64,000 nt of DNA from Aquila chrysaetos chrysaetos (Eukaryota; Chordata; Aves; Accipitriformes; Accipitridae). Location: positions 8,022,743-8,086,742 of the forward strand of contig NC_044027.1 of the NCBI RefSeq assembly GCF_900496995.4. Reading direction: 5' to 3'. Shown here piece by piece: positions 33,701-45,700 of the stretch. Position 1 is the stretch's first letter; each line of letters begins with the position of its first letter. Made by a program: the position numbers and the translations under genes. The notes under the pieces were generated by a model. The model was not told the origin of the DNA. It saw nothing but the letters and a program-made list of their open reading frames with translations, and searched no databases.

Positions 33701-36700
33701 GGACTGGAAATTCCATACTCAAAGTGTCAGGGACCAGCATAGGAGGTTAAATTCCTGGGAGTCTGGTGGGTTAAAGGGGCCGCCTCTATTCCCCAGGACA
33801 CCCCCAAAAAAATAGAACAGGGACAAAACCCACCTAGTGTAAAAGAGTTACAGCAAGTTTTGGGAGCCTTAGGTTATTGGTGCAAACATATTCCTGTTTT
33901 TTCCATTATTGCTTGTCCCTTATACAATTTGCTCGGAAAGGGAAAAACCATGGGAATAGACTGAACAGCATGCAAATGCATTAGAATTGTTAATAAAGGA
34001 ACTGAGGCTATTCCAACAGCTTGGTCCTATACACCCAGCTGACCCTATCCATGTAGAATGGGGGGTTAGTGAACACGGTTCTCATTGCAACCTATGGCAA
34101 AAGGGGCCAGAAAGACCACTGGAATTCAGCTCCCACTCTTTCAATGATACCAAAATGAGATATTCAGACCTTGAAAATGGTCTGCTGTTCCTGGTGAGAG
34201 CAGTGAAATAGGCGGAACAAATAAGGAGAGAGCAGAGCGTGATCATTCAGGGACGCTTCTGTCTCCTAGATGTAGTCTGTAAAGGTACGGCGCTGCCTGC
34301 TGGTATTGCCCAAAACCCCATGGTTCATAAGTGGTACACCTATCTAGAAGGCATTAATGAAATTATGCCAATTACCAAGGGTAATATTAAAATATCTAAA
34401 CTGGAAAAGGACATAGATGGTACCCCATTGTTCCAATCTATACCAAACAAACCATCTCCAGTTCCTTCCTCTGAAGGAAGACAGTGATCTCACAGGGGTA
34501 TGGGATACTGATGCATCATTTCATAGGGAGAGAAATGAGTGGAAATACAAGGCTGTAGCACTGGAAGTGGCAATGGGAGAAAGATGAACTGGGACCGGTG
34601 AAGGTAGTGCACAGGTGGGGGAACTTAGAGCAGTCCTATTAGCTGCACAACATGGTGCTAGCCATATCTGCACTGACTCATATGCTGTTTACAAGGGAGC
34701 TACTGAATGGATAGGCTACTGGGCAGTCAATGACTGGCAGGTGAACAGAGTCCCAGTTTGGCAAGCTGATAGTTGGAAGCAACTGCCAGAAATAGGAGAA
34801 CAGAGGGTGCTACAAATTGGTTGGGTAAAAGGACATGATTGTTCAAACTTGATCACTGCCAAGTTTAACCAACAGATAGACAGCCTTACATGGCTGCAAC
34901 AAATTGATGTTGTAAATGATGACCAAGAATGGGAATGCTTACTCAAATGGTTACATGTTAAGCGTGGCAACACCAGACAAGCCAATTTATATTGGCAAGG
35001 CATAGCCTGAGGATGGCCTCTACCAGTTAAGCTGTGTGAACAAGTAGTGACTGCCTGTTCACAATTCATTTATGACTTAACAAAGACCACCCAAGTAAGG
35101 TGCCTGCCCTACACATTCAGGACAAGAAAACATTGTGGCACTCCTGGCAGATCAATTATATTGTTCCATTGTGACCATCAGGTGGGAAAAGATATGTCCT
35201 GGTGGGAGTAGAAGTTATATCTGGTCTCACCATGGCCACTGACTCTACGTCAGCTACTGGGAAAAACATAGTAAGAGGTCTTAAAAGATGGTTCAGCACA
35301 CTTCCCCTTCCAGAGGAAAGTCAAAGTTACAATGGCTCACACTTTACAGCTACAGTGGTACAAGACTGGGCCAAAGAAGAAGGGATTCTGTGGGTTTTCC
35401 ACACTTCCTACTATCCTCAGGCTAACAGCATCACTGAACGCACCAATGGATTGGTTAAGTGTTTTCGCAAAGACTCATGAATCCGGAAGGCGTTTGCGAT
35501 TGTATAACACCATCTACCAACTAAATAATAGATGGAGTGGAGATGGCTGCCCCAAAATGAAAGCCTTTTGTGTATCTGCTAATATAATTGCTCCGAAAGT
35601 TCATAACAAGCCAGGTATAAAATCCTACAGGATTTTACACCAGACAACCTGTACTGGTGAAAACACCTCAGATTGGAACAGTACCAATGGTACTAACTAC
35701 ACCCAAAAATCCCTATGCAGGGGAAGCCAGAGATTGCTCAGGAAAGGTACACTGGATTAGCACCCAGTGGATCTCACCTTCCTTCTAACCCTGCCGCTTA
35801 AATATGACAGAGCATATTTTCTATCCTTTTGTGTTCACAGGAATCCTGCATGAACTGCATGCGGACAGATGGATTAGCTTACACCGACCTTGAATGCATC
35901 CAGGGAATCTTGTCACTCATTTTGGCCATAGTGTTATTTTATTGTGTATGGGTATGTGGAGACCCAGGTTTGAGGATGACGAACCAACAGGTTGAATTAA
36001 CAACATTATGTTTTACCCTGACCCTAATACAATCCCCTTTGATTTGTAGTCAGAAGGACCCAGAATGGCCATGGTCCCAAGCTTACGTTAAACACACTGA
36101 AAGCATAGGACTATACTCCATCAAGGAAACTTGGCTACTGTGGCTATGCATGGAGCTGAAATGTATTCCAGACATGAGTGGGACTGGGATAGAGAAAGAT
36201 GGCTTCCCCTCCTGAGGGGAATAACCAGAGAAGAAATTCAGATAGGGTGTAGAATGATCAATGGATCTACACATGAAAAGGTCACACAAATTATAACATC
36301 TAATGATATTTCAGACCCAAGAACGACAAAGTTTTGTGTCACCGAAAGGTGGGATTGTTGCTATAACTTTACTCTAGTGGAACCCACTTTTGTGACTTGT
36401 CTTTGGCAACAAAGGTAAATAGGGCTCACATTTAGGTTTATACTCAGAGTGACCAAAGCACAAGACCCTTGGGACTGTGCACTGCTAAGATACACTGCAA
36501 GCACAAGAACACCACAAAGCAAGACAGACCTAAATCTCTCTACTTTAGTTTTGCATGGGAATGAAACCTACTTAAGGGATGAATGGGGTTGGAGCAACTC
36601 TCTTCGAATGGCTAGGCTCCATGCCATACCAGGGGAGAGAATACAAATTGGCTGCCGGGTAATTAATGGGTCTACCTAATATAGGCCAACTGGAATTAAA

Positions 36701-39700
36701 ACAATTTATGCTGATTCTTCCAAACTGGACAACAACAGTCACGATTGTTATAAAATCATGGAAACAAATTTAGATTGCTGGCATAATTTCACCTTCACCA
36801 AATCTGTAATTGCATATTGTATTCAGCGCTATAGAGGCACAGAATTGCTATTCAAATTTATAATTAATACACAAAATATATGGAATATGTGTACAATGGG
36901 GTGGCCATGGATCCATGCCTACAATGACTACAATGGATCCACACCAAGTTTGTCTGTAGTGGCGCTACAAAACAATTTTACCTTTTCTAAGCAAAAATGG
37001 GTTATAAAAGGTGAAGACAGAGATCAACGGATTCTGTCTCTGACCGGGAAGGGCAAAGACACCATTTCAATAGGATGCCCAATTGAAAATAGCACTGAAT
37101 GTGCAAGAGCCTTACCCATTACTATAGAATATGCAGGAAGTAAGCTCAAACACAACTTTGATCACATACATGCCTGTCCCTGTGGATGTGAATGTTGGCA
37201 TACTTTTACCCTATTTTGCTCAGTGCTCACAAAGTGTTTCTGGGCCAATTTCAAGATCAATTCCAGCATAACACTCCAGTTTAAAATTGAAGTTGAATAG
37301 CCATTTGCACCAACTTGACCTCCTATTGAGACAACTCCTCACATCTTCAACACAGGCCCTTACACAATTAGAAACATGGGCCAATGCCAAGTTCTCTTCA
37401 ACCCTAGCTGATCCCTAAAAAGGGTAGAGCTAGCGCTACACATTGATATCTCAGAAATTAAATCAAATTGCTCCACCTTTTTGGGAACTGCTCACACTGG
37501 CTGGTTGGCATGGTTACATGGACGGTCTCTGAAACCATCTTGATGCGTGCCACGAGATGCCACTGGGTGACTGGGAACAGGATTAGGAGTAGTAAATAGC
37601 ATAGATGCTGAAATCCTAATGAGCAAAATAACTGCTAATACAGACAACCTAAGGAAATTGGAATATCCATTAAAATCATCCTTATTGGCCTTAGGAGCAA
37701 GTCAATGGCTCCTATCAGACATTTTACCCCATAGGGAATGAATTGAAGAACATGATCATCGATTAATTGTCAAAGCCTTTAGAACAACCCAAGGTGACAC
37801 TTCTCTTCCCTTGAGCTGCATCCAAGCACAGTTATGGATACAGTCTATAGCAGCAGCTACCATTAGAGAAGGAGAGGGAGGAAACTTACCCACTGAAATT
37901 CAAAAATTGATTTGGGACAATGCCTCAGAATTTGAAAAGGAGTTTCAATCATGGTGGCAATTAGTCAACTTTACCTATCATGCAGAAAGCGATAAGGTGT
38001 TTTGGATTTGTGTGGTGGGGTTTTGGTAGCAGGGGAGGGGCTGCAGGCACAGCTCCTATGAGAAGCTGCTAGAAGCTTCCCCGGCTCCAAGTCGGCCAAG
38101 GCCGACCCCATCAGTGTTGGTGGTAGTGCCTCTGGGACAACATATTTAAGAAGGGGAACCTGCAGTGAGTAGTGGAATTGGAATGTGAGAGAAACACCTC
38201 TGCAGATACCGAGGTCAGTGAAGAAGGAGGGGGAGGAGGGGCACTGGAGGAGGGGATGCCCCTGCAGCCCGTGGTGAGACGGCAGGCTGTCCCCCCCCAG
38301 CCCAGGGAGGGGAATGGGGGAGCAGATGCCCACCTGCAGCCCGGGGAGGAGCCCACGCTGGAGCAGGTGGATGCCCCCAAAGATGGCTGTGACTCCATGG
38401 GAAAGACTATGCTGGAGCAGGCTGTGCCTGAAGGACTGCAGCCTGCGGAAAGGACCCACGTTGGAAAAGTTTGTGGAGAACTGTCTCCTGTGGGAGGGAC
38501 CCCAACGCTGGAGCAGGGGAAGAGTGAGGAGTCCTCCCCCTGAGGAGGAAGGAGCGGCAGAGACAAGGTGGGGTGAACTGACCCCAACCCCCATTCCCCA
38601 TCCCCCTGCACTGCTGGAGGGAGGAGGTGGGGAAAATCGGGAGTGGATTTGAGCTGGGAAGGAGGGAGGCGTGGGGGAAAGGTGTTCTAGGTTTGGTTTT
38701 ACCTCTCAATATCCTTGTTTTGATTTGATTGGTAGTCAATTAAATTGATTTTGTTTCTTCCCCAAGTTGAGCCTGTTTTTTGCCAATGACCGTAAGTGGT
38801 GAGTGATCCCTCCCTGTCCTTGTCTCAACCCACGAGCCTCTCTTTATATTCTCCTCTTCATCCCACCGGGGCCAGAGGGGGGAGGAGTGAGCGAGTGGCT
38901 TCGTGATGCTTTGTTACCAGCTGGGCTTAAACCACAGTATAAGGTTATTGCCTTTATCCTCACCATAAACAATGCCACGGTGTACAAGATATATCCAGTC
39001 ATTGCATTAGGACTCAATCATGATGGAACTATATCATAAAGAACATAGAGTATGGGCCCAACAAAATGGAAACAAAAGGCAAACTATTGATGTTGATGCA
39101 TGCATTGTACAGGAACAACAGGGGTTCATTTGTGAAAGTAATACCATCAAGGCCCGAGACATGTCTTGACACGGAACAAAATGTTTGTCATTTTGAAATA
39201 CATACCAAAGAAACCTCAGAAACTATACCTGTATATATTGGGAAAGGATGCGTTTGTATGAGAACCTGTTGTTATTCCATAGTCATAGATAGGATGCGAT
39301 TTTAGTTACTCAGCTCCTGTCACATCTTATCAATTCTTACAATCTGACGACATGCTAATTCATGACCTGCTGCCTACCCCTATTGGAATGAATCTCACCT
39401 TGGTGAGAAGACTTCTATGACATGAAGACCTGAAGCAGCTGTTGAAGCAAGTTTGAGAAAATGGACAAAAAACTAAAGAGTAAGGAGAGATGGAGAACAT
39501 AAACAGTGGGAGACTCTTTTCGGATGGTCACCAACTGCTACAGGAATCTTCAAAAAGATGCTTCACCCTGTCATTGTCTTATTAATACTATATTGTGTTT
39601 TGTTTTGATATGTTAAACTTTGGATTATGGAAAATGCTTAACTTGTCTGTTATATAATCGATAATCCTTACAAAAAGAATGCCTGTGACATACCCAATTC

Positions 39701-42700
39701 CTTCTAAATATTGTGGAGCTTGAGTGACTATAGTCACGGGGTGGATTATGTGGAATAATTACTGGAGGTGACTTATTGATATGTCCCCCTCTTAAGAGAA
39801 GGTAAACCTTCTCTGGTTTCATTCTGGGGTGGAATGCAGTGGATATGCAAGGAATCTGTTTCAAAATAATTCCCTAAGCAACATAACCTGCAACCTTAGA
39901 TGTTAGCAACACCAGGGGAGCTTGGTATGCTGACTCTCAGAGAAGCAACCCAGAGGGTGGAACGGAGTGGAAACACCGCGGCCAGGCTCTGTGATATCAC
40001 CGCAGGAATAGGGAACTGGAACTACTGGAGCAAGAATGGAAGGTCCCTGCATTGAATCCACTGAAGCAAGGAGGTGAAATAATGGGGGTTCTGTTGACCT
40101 ATTGCCCTTCTTCTGATTAGTATCATAAGTGCCCTGTTCTGGAGTACTGACGCAAAATCATGTCCTCTGGGTGAACTTTGCTCATTATAATGCCAAAATA
40201 AACTTCCACCCCAAAAGCTACCCACCTTCAAGGTGCGACCACCCCTCACTGAGCATGCGCTCTTAATTTTTGTAGCTTATACCTTTAAAAGTAAAGCGAG
40301 GAGATTTTACACCAATCATAATAAAGCTATGTATGACTAGAGTGACTCAAGCTCCACCTAAAAATAAGAAAATAGTATAAAAGGGCTTCAGAGAGGAGGA
40401 ACGTTAGGGAAGATACCATCGTGGACAAGTTGGGAGGACATTGCTGACTTCTGGGATCAGGCGATGGGCTGAACCTCTCTTCCCCCCCATAGGGACGTGA
40501 GATTCGAACCCTCAGTTATACCGAGTGCTTCCCTGGGAAACTCAGAAATCTCTACAGAGTTATTCCACAATTTAATGTTTGTTGTCAGCTGTATTATTCA
40601 TAGTCTTGGTACTTGCACGTGCTTTGCAGACAGTGTATTTATCGCTGGCAATCCAAAAGAATCTGCACTTCTGTTGCTTTAATAAACTGTACTATTTATT
40701 AATCTAGCCTTCAGAGTTCTCACTGAATGTGACCATACTTCTTGAGACTGGCCGTGTTAGTTCATTGAACATGACCAGACTGAAAGTACATTGCGCCATT
40801 TGTGCATCCGTAATCAAGGTAGTTCAATATATTGAACATGACCAGACTTACAGTGTCGAATTGGGCATCACTCCGAATCTAAGCCTAGCCGCCCCCAGCC
40901 CCTCTCATATCTGAGGACAAGCTGGAACGCAAGGGGGTTTATTTTCTGCCAAATTTCCTTACCCTTTAACGCAACAGCAATGGACCCATGTAAACATGTC
41001 CCCTAAAACAGACGCTGGTGAGAGCTGTTTACTGGTGGGAGGAAGCCACCCTGGTGTGGGTCACCTGGCACTTGCAGCCACCCAGCACCATGAGACCCCA
41101 GTGGGACCCTCGGAGCCACCTCAGGGTAGTGGGACAGGCAAGGTGGGGAGCAGCCCGGAGCCAGTGCCCAGCAACTGGTTAAATAAACCCCAGCCTGGAA
41201 TATATAAAAGGTTGTTATCTCTGTTTGAGGAACGAGTTGTGCTTGCTCAGCTGTCACGGGCTGCAATTAGGAGCAAGACAGGCAGGCACTGATCTGATTA
41301 AGCTCCCCATGTGTAATCAATTGGTGGTTAGCAAGCAGATACCACTGCGTGGGCACCCTGCAGTGTGAAGGGTTCTATGGGGGCTTTGCCACTCTCTAAG
41401 TTCACCGCAAAGCCCAGCGGCTGCTCCCTGGCTAGGCTGGTGAGAGTGGGCACCTCCATGCCAGGGACTGAGCAGCCCCCATGCCTGCACTCAGGAGCCA
41501 TGGAGGCATGTCTGACTGTTGCCACGCTGGGGGTCTGCCACCCACCCAGCCCTCCCTGCCCCAGCCCTACACACCCACATGTGCCCAGGATGGCTGGTAC
41601 CACCCTGCCCAGTGCTCCAGCAGACAGGCGGTGGAGTCCAGCTCCTGTTTCAGGGTGTACCTGACCCTCCCCACCACCCCTCAGCTTCCCCAGCCCCGGC
41701 ACAGTACCGTGGCCATGGGTCCTCCTTCCCACACACCCACCCCAAGGTGGGTGCTGGGGCTGGCACAGCACGTAGGTCCAATTTCCACCCCAACAGTGAC
41801 CGTGCCACAGCCACGCCACCCACCTGCACCAGAGCCAGCTTGCAGGCGGCAGCCCCCCAGCCTTGCCTCTGTTCCTGTGGTGCTGCTGTCGAGTCTGGGA
41901 GAATTTGGGATCTCTGCAGCCCAACCATGCCCCCTGCTTCACATCAGTACAGCCCAGGATGGCCAGTCTCACTGGCTGCTGGGGTGGGAGGGACAGCCTG
42001 GCCATGGGTGGGATGGGGAATGAGGGACTCAGGCTGGTCCCAGGGGACAGGGGCACAGTGGGGCAAACCAGCTGTAAGACGAAGCGAGAGGAGCGTGCAA
42101 TAACATGGAGTCAGAAGCCCGCACCAGCCATGGCACAGCTGGGACGCACTGCCCAGATGTGCCAGGGGAGTCTGGAGGAGGGGGATGCTCCATCCAACTG
42201 CTGTCACCATGGCTGCCGCGGTACAAACCTCCCATGCAGGGGGGCAGCGAGCCCAGCCCAGCCGAACCAGAGGTAACCTGTTAAACCGGGCTTTGGGCTG
42301 GGACAAGCTGCCGGTGCTGGAGAAGGCAGGGTGGCTCCCTACAGGCAGAAATACAGGCAGGAGCTGAGCCCAAGGCCAGCAGGCGAGCAGGACACTGTGC
42401 AGCCGGCACAGAAAGATAAACAGCTGGTGAGCATGAGCCAGGTACGTGTGTGAGCCGGAACAGCCTCGTACACAGGAGGAAACGCTGGCACACGAGCTCC
42501 AAGCTATGTGCACGCACGCATGGCCCCCAGATGGGTGATCCGGGTGGGAAAGCTCAGCACAACACCCCCAGCCCCGAGGACCCACCCCAGGGAGAACTGT
42601 GCCAGGCACTTGGGGCAGGCCCCGAGGCAAGCAGAGCACCTGCAATGGGGGGTGCCCGCTGCGCCCCTCTGAATGCCATAGCGTCTGGCAGTGTCTTGCC

Positions 42701-45700
42701 ATGGCTGGGCAGGGCACGTAGCTGCTGACAGTCATGGCCCTGGGTGAAGCGTTTTTTTGACACTTGTGCCAAAACACGCAGGTGAAAAAAACCAACCCAA
42801 TAACACCAGGGAGGATGTCTGGGTGGCCGGGAACTGCCCCTGCTGTGTCACTGCCACAGATAGAGAGATAAAAGTTAACGTAAGAGGATCATTAATTAGT
42901 GCTGAGCACTGGTCTGAGTGCTTACGTTCTGTGCCCTGCCAACGCCCAGCCTCCCAGCTGACGGGGTCCCGGTGAGAGCGGCATGAGCTGGCAGAGCCCG
43001 TTGGGCATTAGCTGCGGTGGATGAGCGGGCACGGAGCTCACGCCTGCCTGCCATGTGCAGCCTGCCCGTGGGCCGCAGGGGTCCGGCCCCGCACGGCAGC
43101 AAGACATGGCCCCTGGTAGGGGACGGTCACTGAGCCAGGGCACGGGACCACACCGGGCATGGGGAGATATTGGAGTGCCCGGGGAACAGGGGTGCATGTC
43201 TCCGCTCCCGTGTTGAGCCTCTGCACGCTGGCGCACGGCTGCAGCCGAGGGATGACTATGGCTGAGGGCATGGCAGATGGCCAGCAGCGGCAGCAGCCTG
43301 GGCCCCGCAGCGGCGCGGTGTCTGCCAGCTCCACTCCAAGGTCATTTCTCCTCCTCCTCCTCCAGCCGGGTGATGTGGGACCTGCTGTGGAACCTGCCTG
43401 CAGCCTGCCTGCCCTCCCAGCACTTCTGCTGTGAGCTGGCACTGTCTGGGGCTCTCCTCCCGCCTCTGCAAATTGCTCCTGGCTCTGAAGGGCTGGAGCC
43501 GGCCCCGGGCAGGCAGGCGGGCAGGCGTGCTGCCCCATACCACACCCCAGGCCCCGAGGTCTCGCTTCCCCCTCTCCCACAGGCTCCCTGGGGCAGGGGC
43601 AGTGGTCCTGTCCAGCAGCAGGCAGGAGCAGGGGGGCTGAGACACCCGAACGCCCCAGCTCCACTCCCCCCATGCCCAGGGACACAGCCCCCAGGGCGAG
43701 CGGACGGTCACCACCTCGACTGCCAGCGGCCACAATAATACAGCAAAAGCCGGGCTGGGTGCTTGGGGTCGTCCGGGCAGGTGCCCCAGCCCTGGCACTG
43801 CTCCCGCTGCACACACCGACCACAGGTGACACTCACCGACAGCGGGTGACACACACCGACTGCGGGACAGACACCATGCCAGCGGCCTTGAGCCCTGCCA
43901 GGCTCCCCGACCCAGCTGCATCCTCCTGCCCTTGCCGCTTCTTGCACCTGAAAGCAGGCGGAGAGCAGCCAGGCTTCAGGCACGGCCGTACCCCCGGGAG
44001 TGATCCCCTTCCCCGGGCGCAGCTGCTGGCACCATGGCCCCAGCCAGCACGGCTCTGCCACCGCTCTGGCAGGCCCCACGGGAGCTCTGCCGCTGCCTGC
44101 AGCCGCTCACGTCACTGCCGTGCTCCTGCCCCCGAAAATGCAGCAGACGGAGACCCCTCCCGCGCGGAGACAGCAGAGACAGCAGAGACAGCAGACAGCG
44201 CGGGCTTCTCTGCAAATGGTAACCCCGGCCCACCAGGAGCAGGGGGACGTTGGCCACGTCACGCGGCTCCTGGGGATGGAGGCTGCGGCACGGCCACGCA
44301 GCCTGGCTCCCCCCCGCCACCCCCTCCTGCAGCAGCACCGGTGGCACGTGCCAGCCCACCGGAGAGCACTTTGCAGCTGAAAGTGCTTGTTTGCTTTTTG
44401 CTTTGGCAGGTTTGTTCAGGCAAAGGCCACGTGCCACCGGGCTTCCCATCCCCGAGGCCACCGGGGCTCATGTCCCAGCTTCCAGCTTTTCTGGTTCAGC
44501 TGGGCGGGTGCCGAGGTCTGGCCCAGCTGATACAGCACAGCGGCAGAGACTGTCCCCAGTGCGGCTTACGTCACGGCCAATGGACAGTGCCAGCAGGCCT
44601 GCGCCGCAGGCTGGGGGACAGGGGTATGCCTGCAGAGCCCCCCCCCAGCAGCATCCCCCCTGCCTGCCCTGCCTGCACAGCAAACACCTCGGCTGCACTG
44701 TGCTCCCACCAAGGGGACAGTCCTGCTGGCAGCATCCCCACTCAGGAATGACAGAAAATGCCACCACGGGCTGTCATCCGGGTGAGATGCCACTGCTGGC
44801 TGCTTTCGAGCCACCGGCCCCGGCTGGGGCTGCAGGGAGGGCTGCCTGCGCTGGAGCCCCGGGTGTACAGGCAGTACAGGCAGTGTGGTGTGCACCCGGT
44901 GCTGGGAAGAGATGGAGCGAGTGCAGGGTGGGCGCGGGCCTGGGGAGGCAGCGGGGCTGCATGGCAGAGGAGACGGGAGCCATGCTGAGGGCAGCTGCCT
45001 GCTGCAGCCCTGAGGCCATCATGATGGGCTCCCAGAACCTTGTCCCCCTCCAGGTTCAATGCCAAGGGGGAAATGGAGGGCCAGGAGGGGCTGAGGCAAG
45101 CTTCCCCAGAGGTGGGGGGATGCCAAACCCCCAGCAACCCCAAACACTTCACCTCCCCAACTGCCAGCATTACCCCAGAGCCTGCTCCCACTGTAGAGCA
45201 GACCCCATCTACAAGCACCCCAAAATCTCAGGCTGCTCCTGCGATCTGGGGCTGGGGGAAGGGGGAGCACCAGGCAGCCTCCTCCTGCCAGGCCAAGGGA
45301 GCAGGATTCTGTGTCATTGCTACTCAAACCCCTTAACTGGCCAGAAAAATCCCTGTTCCCTGCCGTGACAACCTGCCTGGTGCACCAAGGGAAGAGGAGC
45401 TGGATTGATGGAGGCTGCAGGAAGGGGAGACGGCACCTGGATGCATGGAAACACCTCCAGCAAAACTGCAGCTCCAGACCCCAGCAGGGACCAAGCAGAG
45501 CCGGAAGGCAGCAGAGGACATGACCCCCCTGCCTGTGGCAGGTGAGGGGGGCACTGAGCCAAACGAGACACACCTGGTCCCCCAGCCCAGCCATCCCTGG
45601 GCACTGCCGGCTCTGGCCCTGGCTTGCTGTCTCCTTCCAGGTGCTCAGAGCAGCTCCAGCCCCACAGAGGCTGTGCTGCAACTGGGAGGGTGACATGCTG

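Larger units (their letters stand above)
30156..40976 (+). mobile_element. Endogenous retrovirus with two LTRs, antisense in NPDC1 intron 1
   Basis: This is a near full-length provirus: 5' LTR, candidate primer-binding site, gag, protease-RT-RNaseH-integrase, env and 3' LTR in the standard order. Flanking 5-mers GCCAT (30151-30155) and GCAAT (40977-40981) match at four of five bases and may be a decayed target duplication. The 5-base duplication, the TGGTGTCA start of the primer site (31346-31353) and the pol motifs suggest a class III or class I-like avian ERV; I cannot name the family. All genes are broken by stops and frameshifts, and a further LTR is nested in env. Base composition (AT-richer) differs sharply from the host DNA around it. 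Confidence 0.93.

Noticed and set aside
33965..33980. Octamer-like ATGCAAAT in the retroviral pol remnant as a POU5F3 target site
   Set aside because: A single 8-mer in 64 kb is expected by chance and it is not in the LTR promoter.
38172..38543. 123-codon frame inside the nested LTR
   Set aside because: It lies wholly within a solo LTR with internal repeats and is expected by composition; no retroviral gene is known from that position.
44250..45368. 372-codon frame in NPDC1 intron 1
   Set aside because: No conserved domain, mixed low-complexity content, and no splice structure that would make it a gene.
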